A stretch of DNA of 13,401 nt from Acidobacteriota bacterium (lineage in GTDB: Bacteria; Acidobacteriota; Terriglobia; Acidiferrales; UBA7541): the NCBI GenBank assembly GCA_003131985.1, contig PKWH01000175.1, positions 20,122 through 33,522 on the forward strand. Reading direction: 5' to 3'. Below the pieces are notes generated by a model, which worked only from the letters and a program-made list of their open reading frames with translations, did not search any database and was not told where the DNA came from. Made by a program: the position numbers and the translations under genes. This document shows, one piece after another, positions 1 to 5,516 of the stretch (the first letter of the stretch is position 1; each line of letters begins with the position of its first letter).

Positions 1-1163
1 GGGTCCTTGATGTCCAGCAAAATCCCATTGCCCGAGCACGCGCCCGCCGCCAAACCAATCGCCGAGTACACAGTGATGTCGTGGCAGTGGTTTGTGTCCG
101 CCGGCTTCATTTCATCCTTGTCATGGCTGCCACCGTTGTTCAGGCTGTTCAGCACGCCCGTGCGCGGATCGATAAAAACACGAGGACTGGAGACCACTTT
201 CGCGTCCTGCGGCGCCGCCACCGGAACTTTGATCACGTCGATACGAAACAAGGCCGTGTTGGGGTCCTTATCCGGCGCTTCATTCGAGCACCCCGCCAGT
301 TCTTCTGCTTGACGGACAAACGATGCGCCTGACACGTAGATATAAACGTTGTCCTTGTCGTTCGGGTCCACCACCAGAGTATGCGTATGCGAGCCGCGGC
401 ATGTCTGAACCGCTGCCACTTGCTTCGGGTTCTTGATGTCTGAAATGTCGAAGATTCTTACCCCGCGGAAGCGGTCCTTTTGCGCTACCGGCAAGCGGCG
501 TTCCTTCTCGTGCCCTGCAGGCGGCGGAGGCTCCGGCGGAAAGCCTTGCGTGCCGCAATCCAGGCGGCCATTCGGCATCTCCACGGACATGAACAGCAGG
601 TTTTTGTAAACCGACACATCGCCCTGCCCGCCCGGGCAGACCAATGAAGTTACCAACGCGGCCTGGGCTGGATTCGAAATGTCATAAATATTCACGCCAT
701 AAAAATTCCCCTGGAAAAGATGGTTACCCTGGAACGCCAGGTCCGAATTCGCGAAAGCGAGCTGCGCGATCACCATCTGCAGCTCCTTCGGCATCTTCGA
801 AGCGCCGCTCATGCCAAGCTGGCCGAGTGTCTTTGCTACCTTCGGATCATCAGGATCAGTAGCCCCGAGTTGAAACGCGTCAGGTTTCTTGAGCAGCAGG
901 AGGTGCTTTAGGCCCATCGAGGCTTCACCTGCGTCATACATTCCGGGCGTCAGCTTGAAGCGCGGATCGTTCACATCCGAACCGGTCATCCCCGGCGGCA
1001 GCGGCGGAGCCGGCTGCGGCGCAAACGGATTCTCTGGCGCCTTCGCGGGTTCCTGCGCGGCCGGCGCGGGTGCAGGCGTCTGCGCCTGCATCCGGCTCAC
1101 ACCAGAACATAAAATCATCGCGGCCACCGCGACACGGAAAGCAACACTGGACACTCGGTTCAT
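1..1163 (-). CDS. Secreted LVIVD-repeat-like protein (3' end beyond left edge)
   Basis: The frame is open from ATG at 1163 to the window edge: 387 codons are visible and no stop is reached, so the C-terminus is missing. The start has a good ribosome binding site (GAGGAG, 5 bases before ATG), and its ATG overlaps the TGA of the DUF305 gene (ATGA), which points to translational coupling. Residues 1-28 form a signal peptide (hydrophobic 8-22, likely cut after MQAQ), followed by a Pro/Ala-rich linker (about 29-58). Repeat-like units read GVNIYDISNPAQ (156-167) and GVRIFDISDIKNP (234-246), each followed by hydrophobic strands. This matches the consensus of LVIVD repeats, predicted to form beta-propellers in exported proteins. 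Later segments are rich in His and Cys (SHTHT at 258-262, NHCHD at 358-362). Its biochemical function is unknown. The exported location and repeat type are fairly secure; any role in metal handling is inferred from the neighbouring gene. Confidence 0.8.
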   Translation of the reverse strand, partial: MNRVSSVAFRVAVAAMILCSGVSRMQAQTPAPAPAAQEPAKAPENPFAPQPAPPLPPGMTGSDVNDPRFKLTPGMYDAGEASMGLKHLLLLKKPDAFQLGATDPDDPKVAKTLGQLGMSGASKMPKELQMVIAQLAFANSDLAFQGNHLFQGNFYGVNIYDISNPAQAALVTSLVCPGGQGDVSVYKNLLFMSVEMPNGRLDCGTQGFPPEPPPPAGHEKERRLPVAQKDRFRGVRIFDISDIKNPKQVAAVQTCRGSHTHTLVVDPNDKDNVYIYVSGASFVRQAEELAGCSNEAPDKDPNTALFRIDVIKVPVAAPQDAKVVSSPRVFIDPRTGVLNSLNNGGSHDKDEMKPADTNHCHDITVYSAIGLAAGACSGNGILLDIKD

Positions 1164-1930
1164 CGTTTCTCCTCTAACGGTTTTTTCTCTAACATGGTCT
1201 GCATAATTTTGATCTCGGCCCGTTGCGTATTGTCTGCGTCTGTGGCGAAGTCGAACAGATCGGCATCCTGCCCGGCGCCCGCATTGTCGAACAAATCCTT
1301 CACCATTATCAACGCGCCATTGTGGTGCTGAATCATCCCAATCAAAAATAAGCGGTCGAACTCGGCGCCCTTGGCCTTCCGCAGAGCATCCATCTGTTCA
1401 GGCGTAAGCATACCGGGCATAAGAGCCATCGCCATCGGAGGTGACGAATGGTCCGACTTATCCATGTCCGACATTCCCGCCATTGCCATGGAAACCGGCT
1501 CTCCGCGAGCCGCCAGCCACCGCTGCATAAACTTTATCTCATCCGACTGCGAGCTACTTATCCGCGCTCCCAGCGACCGCAGATCCTTGTTCTCCGTATG
1601 CGACGGAATCAGCGCGGTCATTTCCACCGCCTGCGAATGATGCATGATCATGCCCTGCATGAACTCCACATCCGCTTGCGACCGTGGCGGCAGGGTGCCC
1701 TTCGTCGAAGGCGGCAGCGTCCGGCTCGGCTTCCCCGGCGCACCCGGCTGCACCACTACTGGTGCCGCCGCGGAATCAACCTGTTGCGCGCGCGCAGAGG
1801 AAGAGAAAAAAACTGGGGAGGCGCTCGCGGCGAACAGCATGCTACATAGCACCGCAGATCCTCTTGTGGAGAGGTGCGCGCGCTTGCCGCGAAAACAGTA
1901 AAGATTCCAATTCGGTGAACGGCTAAACAT
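1160..1930 (-). CDS. Exported DUF305 (CopM-like) metal-binding-type protein
   Basis: A 256-residue protein with two DUF305 half-repeats, each a four-helix-type unit with a signature His pair: FMQGMIMHHSQAVEM (90-104, H97/H98) and FLIGMIQHHNGALIM (195-209, H202/H203). DUF305 proteins are ferritin-like; one member, cyanobacterial CopM, binds copper. The N-terminus has an export signal (hydrophobic 26-43, likely cut after SARA near residue 48), then a Pro-rich linker to about 83. Between the repeats, residues 148-174 carry eight methionines and one histidine, reminiscent of Met-rich copper sites. I chose ATG 1930; the frame extends upstream to a TTG at 2011, but that would put about 27 extra residues before the signal peptide. 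No strong ribosome binding site precedes ATG 1930. The TGA overlaps the start of the LVIVD-like gene. A copper or other soft-metal role is inference. Confidence 0.88.
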   Translation of the reverse strand: MFSRSPNWNLYCFRGKRAHLSTRGSAVLCSMLFAASASPVFFSSSARAQQVDSAAAPVVVQPGAPGKPSRTLPPSTKGTLPPRSQADVEFMQGMIMHHSQAVEMTALIPSHTENKDLRSLGARISSSQSDEIKFMQRWLAARGEPVSMAMAGMSDMDKSDHSSPPMAMALMPGMLTPEQMDALRKAKGAEFDRLFLIGMIQHHNGALIMVKDLFDNAGAGQDADLFDFATDADNTQRAEIKIMQTMLEKKPLEEKR

Positions 1931-2008
1931 TTTCAGCGCTCTCACGCTATGAGCATGCGGCAGAATGCATGACGAAGAAACGCAGTCCGCACCTTCAAAG
2001 TTCCCAAC

Positions 2009-2032
2009 CAATGGAGTTTTTGCAACTCATTG
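2009..2032 (-). terminator. Stem-loop just downstream of tRNA-Arg
   Basis: Read on the minus strand, CAATGAGTT and AACTC(C)ATTG pair as nine base pairs with one bulged C around a GCAAA loop, starting 7 bases after the encoded CCA of the tRNA. It could end the tRNA transcript or mark its 3' end for processing. No clear U-run follows (GTTGGG), so intrinsic termination would be weak. Confidence 0.3.
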
Positions 2033-2038
2033 AAAGGA

Positions 2039-2115
2039 TGGCGCGCCCGGAGGGACTTGAACCCCCAACCCTCTGCTCCGAAGGCAGATGCTCTATCCAA
2101 TTGAGCTACGGACGC
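2039..2115 (-). tRNA. tRNA-Arg (anticodon TCG)
   Basis: A 77-base tRNA on the minus strand with CCA encoded. The acceptor stem GCGTCCG/CGGGCGC pairs fully, with one G-U. The D-arm is GCTC/GAGC, the anticodon stem TCTGC/GCAGA with loop CTTCGGA (anticodon TCG, reading CGA arginine codons), and the T-arm GGGGG/CCCTC with loop TTCAAGT. The discriminator base is G. All four arms were folded by hand and are intact. On the minus strand a TAGAAT lies about 10 bases before the 5' end and could be its -10 element, but no convincing -35 was found. Confidence 0.97.
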
Positions 2116-2147
2116 ATGATACCAATTCTATCTGAGCGTTCACCCAA

Positions 2148-2172
2148 AGGTTTGCGGATTGACCGCAAGCCT
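2148..2172 (-). terminator. Hairpin downstream of the 64-residue gene
   Basis: Read on the minus strand, AGGCTTGCGG and CCGCAAACCT form a ten-base-pair stem (one G-U) with loop TCAAT, 42 bases after the stop of the small basic protein gene and upstream of the tRNA. It is followed by TTGGG, not a true U-run, so it is a weak intrinsic terminator at best. Its place between two independent units fits a transcript end. Confidence 0.4.
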
Positions 2173-2213
2173 CGGCCGTGAACGAAAAACGAACCGCGCG
2201 GATGCTCGGAAAT

Positions 2214-2408
2214 TTAGGTGAGAGCGTTTTTCAAGCGCTTGGTTGTCTTTTGCAACTGGCGCTTGAGCGATTCCACTTGTTTTGACAACTGTATTAGTTC
2301 TTCTCGCGCCACCATTCCCGCTTTCGCAACCTTGTGCGCCGTGCGGTCTGCTCGCCCCATTGCTGCGCCGATCTTCTTAGCTGCGCTCTTAAGCTGGCTT
2401 CTTGCCAT
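2214..2408 (-). CDS. Small basic helical protein, 64 residues
   Basis: A protein of unknown family. It has no signal peptide or membrane segment. It is rich in Lys/Arg, Ala and Gln, lacks Cys, His, Trp and Tyr, and is probably helical throughout. Residues about 36-60 (EELIQLSKQVESLKRQLQ and onward) show heptad-like spacing of Leu/Val and may form a coiled coil. The N-terminal part (MARSQLKSAAKKIGAAMGRA) is Ala/Lys-rich and resembles nucleic-acid-compacting basic proteins in composition only. Coding is well supported: TAAGGAGGA sits 7 bases before the ATG, and a promoter-like pair lies at 2437-2466. It is separated by 74 bases from the PilZ-TonB gene and by a hairpin from the tRNA, so it is probably its own unit. 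It could be a nucleoid-associated or stress protein, but nothing in the sequence proves this. Confidence 0.75.
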   Translation of the reverse strand: MARSQLKSAAKKIGAAMGRADRTAHKVAKAGMVAREELIQLSKQVESLKRQLQKTTKRLKNALT

Positions 2409-2436
2409 GTTTTATCCTCCTTAACGACCAGACGCC

Positions 2437-2466
2437 ATCGTATACGCGCGACACACAAAACGTCAA
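2437..2466 (-). promoter_or_regulatory. Candidate sigma70-type promoter of the 64-residue gene
   Basis: On the minus strand, TTGACG (2461-2466) precedes TATACG (2439-2444, spacer 16) or TACGAT (2437-2442, spacer 18). The predicted start of transcription lies about 20 bases upstream of the strong ribosome binding site. It matches the consensus well, but no experimental support is visible. Confidence 0.45.
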
Positions 2467-2482
2467 CCGAGCTGAGTAACCG

Positions 2483-3994
2483 CTAATTGGGAAGTCGAAA
2501 AACGAGGCTAATGTCTTCCTGCGTCTCGATGGGTTGGCCGTTTAGCAAAGTCGGGTTGTAGCGCCACTCACGCACCGCAGTGAGCGCTGCTGGTAATAGC
2601 GATGGAGGACCGCTCAACGGCTGAAGGTCCTTGATTGATCCGTCCATGCCGATTGTCGCGTGCAACCTGACGGTTCCTTCGATGTGTTTCTGTTCTGCAT
2701 CCGGCGGATATACCGGGTCAACCAGATTCACCAGTTGTCCAACCTGGAGATTTTTTTCCGGTTGCGATGCCGCTTGCGAAGATTCCGCAGGCACCGCAAA
2801 CGAACGCTGAGAGCTAATTGCCACCGAACCCGACGCGCTCACCGAGCGTTCCGGCAAACTCAATAGAAGCGGCGCCGTTCCTTTCTCGCCCGGGACAGTC
2901 GACGCCTTCTCTGCGCCCTGATGCTCCGGCGTCTGCGAAGAGCCGAAAGAAGGCGCGGCGATATTTTCTGAAGAATCATGAGACACGCCAGTGCTCGGGA
3001 TCCCTGCGCCGTTTGCTCCTGAACGAACGGCGCCTGCGCTTGCAGGAATTACCCATCGTTGATTGCTCGAGTCAACAATTTCGATCTGCAACGGTTTCGG
3101 AGGTGTCCGAGCGGGCGGAGCAGCCGTAACTGAACTTTGAGTTTGCGCGTCAGTCGATAATGTCGTATCCGAGTTACGCCATAGCCCGATTAGACCACCT
3201 CTTCTTACCGCCATTCCTCCCGCAAACGAAATAGCCACAAGAAAAGTCACCAGGGCGGCGAGCACCCAGCCCCGTCCCATCTGAATTCGAAAATCCATCC
3301 AATTTTCCGGCGCCTTCTGCTCTTGGCGCAGCGGCTGCACTTGGTCCGGTTTTTTAATCGGCGGCAAAGCGACGACTGGCAATCGAGCGCTGGGCACAGT
3401 AACTGCTTCCTTTGGGAAAGGCGTTGCACCGTACCGCTGCCTTTCAACCGGCGTCTTCGGCACCCTTAAGTCAGAAAACTGGATTTTCGAATCCGGAATC
3501 GCGGAAGATCCGGCCACAGGGTCATGGTCGTTGCCTTGAATCTCAGCCTCAGCAACCTCATCGTCCGAGAACTCGTCGACATTTCTCCCGGGCGCTTCTC
3601 CAAAGACGCTGGGCACAATCGGCGGTTGTTTCGGCAGCGTCCCTGGCGATACTTCTTTCGAAATCCAAGTCCTGATTTCCAAGAGCGCTTCTTCACGTAG
3701 ATCTATAAACCGCACACCAGCTTCTTTCCTCGAATCGTTCGTCCACGCGATATTGCCTCTCATTTCTAACGGCTGCGTGGCGTGCTGCATCTGAAAGCGC
3801 AACCGCGAAAGACTATCCTCGCGTATCGCCTCCGCAGCTCGAACCGCAAATCCGCCTTCGCTGATATTTAGAACGATTCCGCCGTTATTCTCTCCCAACT
3901 CAACATATGCAAGCGCCCTGATGCGATGGCGCGAATGGGCGCGTCGATCCGCATGTTCCTGGAGATTCTGCATAATGTCGGGAAATTCTGGCAT
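2483..3994 (-). CDS. PilZ domain - membrane anchor - TonB C-terminal domain fusion
   Basis: A 503-residue protein. The N-terminal PilZ domain (about 15-112) keeps both c-di-GMP-contacting motifs: RAHSR (RxxxR, 18-22) and NISEGG (N/DxSxxG, 43-48). A charged, Pro-rich linker (115-238) leads to one transmembrane helix at about 243-262. A long Ser/Pro/Ala linker (275-415) follows, then a TonB C-terminal domain (about 418-501; DPVYPPDAEQ at 426-435, WRYNP at 477-481, NGQPIE at 485-490). The likely topology is PilZ in the cytoplasm and TonB domain in the periplasm. TonB domains contact outer-membrane transporters or secretins, so the protein may carry a c-di-GMP signal across the inner membrane. 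This is inference. It lacks the other TonB-system genes (exbB, exbD) nearby. The start has GAGG 8 bases upstream, inside a small hairpin (4003-4015). Confidence 0.88.
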   Translation of the reverse strand: MPEFPDIMQNLQEHADRRAHSRHRIRALAYVELGENNGGIVLNISEGGFAVRAAEAIREDSLSRLRFQMQHATQPLEMRGNIAWTNDSRKEAGVRFIDLREEALLEIRTWISKEVSPGTLPKQPPIVPSVFGEAPGRNVDEFSDDEVAEAEIQGNDHDPVAGSSAIPDSKIQFSDLRVPKTPVERQRYGATPFPKEAVTVPSARLPVVALPPIKKPDQVQPLRQEQKAPENWMDFRIQMGRGWVLAALVTFLVAISFAGGMAVRRGGLIGLWRNSDTTLSTDAQTQSSVTAAPPARTPPKPLQIEIVDSSNQRWVIPASAGAVRSGANGAGIPSTGVSHDSSENIAAPSFGSSQTPEHQGAEKASTVPGEKGTAPLLLSLPERSVSASGSVAISSQRSFAVPAESSQAASQPEKNLQVGQLVNLVDPVYPPDAEQKHIEGTVRLHATIGMDGSIKDLQPLSGPPSLLPAALTAVREWRYNPTLLNGQPIETQEDISLVFRLPN

Positions 3995-4002
3995 CTGTTA
4001 AA

Positions 4003-4015
4003 CCTCGCTGCGAGG
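4003..4015 (-). promoter_or_regulatory. Hairpin covering the ribosome binding site of the PilZ-TonB gene
   Basis: Read on the minus strand, CCTCG-CAG-CGAGG folds into a perfect five-base-pair hairpin. Its right arm contains the GAGG that serves as the ribosome binding site, 8 bases before ATG 3994. It could lower translation or couple it to upstream translation. The stem is short, so chance is possible. Confidence 0.3.
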
Positions 4016-4046
4016 AGGGTTGCGCAGCAAGCCACTTCGTCTGCGA

Positions 4047-4655
4047 TTATACATTCTTATACGCGATAGAAAAAACGTGGTGCTGGATGAGCGTTAGTCG
4101 GCTCCCCGCCGCAGCTGGTTGCAACTCTTGCCATCCGCCTGGAAGCTCGATCTGATAACGTGCAGCTTCGTCGAAGAGTACGAAGCCCTGTAAATCGGCT
4201 GTCTTGCTGGCAACGAGCGATCTGAATTTCTCCTGCGTCACCGGCCCAACCTGCCCAGGAAACATCTGCGCCGGCCAGTTAAAAGAATAATTAACTTCCA
4301 GGGCGATGCGCGTACGGTTCCGCGCGGGGAGAAAAATCGGATTTTCGATCTGCATCGAGTCTTCCGGCCTCAAGCTGGTGTTCGATTTGAGCCGCCCCAT
4401 AATCAACACCTTCGGATCATTCGACAAATGGTAATCCGAATCCGTTGTGTTCTCCAGATCGTACGAGAAGATCAGCGCCGCATGCGTCGGGTCAACTTCT
4501 TTAACCTGAACTCCTTCGAAGCTGCTCCGAATCGCCGTTGAATTCCATCCCTCGGGCTGCTTTGGTGCGGTTGGCGGTTTCGACGGGCTACTGAGAGCCA
4601 GAAATAGCAGCGCCGCCGCGCTCAGGAAAGCAATCGTCACGATTAGTAGTCTCAT
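4047..4655 (-). CDS. Membrane-anchored or exported protein of unknown function
   Basis: A 202-residue protein I do not recognise. Residues 3-21 are strongly hydrophobic after a single Arg (MRLLIVTIAFLSAAALLFLA), a signal peptide or N-terminal anchor with no obvious lipobox Cys. The remainder is predicted soluble and rich in beta-type segments (for example HAALIFSYDLEN at 58-69 and RTRIALEVNYSFNW at 114-127), suggesting one globular periplasmic domain. There are no cysteines. The start lies 24 bases after the stop of the REC-HATPase gene, and 52 bases separate its stop from the PilZ-TonB start, so it is probably in the same operon. No good ribosome binding site precedes the ATG, which fits translation coupled to the gene before it. 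The context suggests an envelope component of the signalling block. Confidence 0.72.
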   Translation of the reverse strand: MRLLIVTIAFLSAAALLFLALSSPSKPPTAPKQPEGWNSTAIRSSFEGVQVKEVDPTHAALIFSYDLENTTDSDYHLSNDPKVLIMGRLKSNTSLRPEDSMQIENPIFLPARNRTRIALEVNYSFNWPAQMFPGQVGPVTQEKFRSLVASKTADLQGFVLFDEAARYQIELPGGWQELQPAAAGSRLTLIQHHVFSIAYKNV

Positions 4656-4679
4656 ACGTGCAAATGTATTTCGTACGAA

Positions 4680-5516
4680 TTATTCATCCAGATATTTCAC
4701 GAAGACGACTTCGTTCTGCGCTTCATTGTAGAGTAATTCATCCACGCTCGCCTTGGTCATCAGCAGACCAAAGCCGCCTGGGCGCAGCCCCTTTTCCCGG
4801 CGAATGTCATCGTGCAAGGTAGGACTGTCGGGCATGTGTGATATCGCAGCGTGCTCCAGCTCGGAAAACTTGAAGCCTGTGCCGGGATCCGCGATGCGAT
4901 ACATCAGCATGCGTTTAGCCCGAAGATAGGAGATCCGGACCTTGCGGCTGGCATCGAGTTTGCCACCCCATTCCACGGCGTTCAGCAGCAATTCATGAAA
5001 CGCCTGTCCGACGGCGCGTTGTACGTCGTCTGACAGCCCGGTTTTAAGATGCGCCATGAAGCTTTCAATCCGCTCCGCTTCTGCGAGCGTGCAGGACACC
5101 AGCAGCTCAACCCACGTAGGAGTTGCCGAAACAACTTCAATGGGAGTCGCCTCAGTTTTCTTGGCAAGCGTCTCCCGCACCAAGGCAACGAGCGCTTTCG
5201 GTTCGATCGGCTTTGCGACGTACTGGTAAGCTTCTTCGCGAATCGCGCTAAGCAGCGTCCCGGGTGTGTCGTCCGAAGTCATCACAATCACTTTCGGCCG
5301 AGCTTTCACGCTGCGCAGTTTCTTGAGAACCTCCAGACCGTTCATCTTCGGCATCCAGATGTCCAACAGCACCAAATCGAACTTGCCCTCCTTCATTTTC
5401 TTGAGCGCAGCCGCGCCGTCTGCCGCGCTCACGGTCGTGAATTTCTGTGCGCGAAGCGTCTCAGACAGTAACAACCGTGTTGTGCGATCGTCGTCTGCAA
5501 TCAGAATGCGCGTCAT
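4680..5516 (-). CDS. Response regulator with RsbW-like ATPase output domain
   Basis: A 278-residue protein. Residues 1-118 form a complete receiver domain: acidic pocket D8/D9, phospho-acceptor D52 (LLDIWMP), T80 and K102 (AKP). Residues about 135-276 form a HATPase_c_2 domain of the anti-sigma-factor kinase type (RsbW/SpoIIAB). Its ATP-binding boxes look intact: N-box E175 and N179 (HELLLNA), G1 box D210-G214 (DPGTG) and G2 box G247-G250 (PGGFG). There is no HisKA dimerisation domain, so it is not a conventional histidine kinase. The likely role is a phosphorylation-controlled switch protein that binds or phosphorylates an anti-anti-sigma partner, but none is encoded here. The start at 5516 is chosen because GGAGG lies 5 bases upstream and its ATG overlaps the TGA of the hybrid kinase (ATGA). 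The frame is open further upstream to 5639, but that part overlaps the kinase. Confidence 0.92.
   Translation of the reverse strand: MTRILIADDDRTTRLLLSETLRAQKFTTVSAADGAAALKKMKEGKFDLVLLDIWMPKMNGLEVLKKLRSVKARPKVIVMTSDDTPGTLLSAIREEAYQYVAKPIEPKALVALVRETLAKKTEATPIEVVSATPTWVELLVSCTLAEAERIESFMAHLKTGLSDDVQRAVGQAFHELLLNAVEWGGKLDASRKVRISYLRAKRMLMYRIADPGTGFKFSELEHAAISHMPDSPTLHDDIRREKGLRPGGFGLLMTKASVDELLYNEAQNEVVFVKYLDE

Noticed and set aside
280..558. Minus-strand 92-codon frame
   Set aside because: It is out of frame with the LVIVD-like gene, which is open throughout this region and has the repeat motifs.
1969..2181. Plus-strand 70-codon reading frame with PEGLEPPTLCSEGRCS-like product
   Set aside because: It is the antisense of tRNA-Arg, a well-known false protein; the tRNA folds completely on the minus strand.
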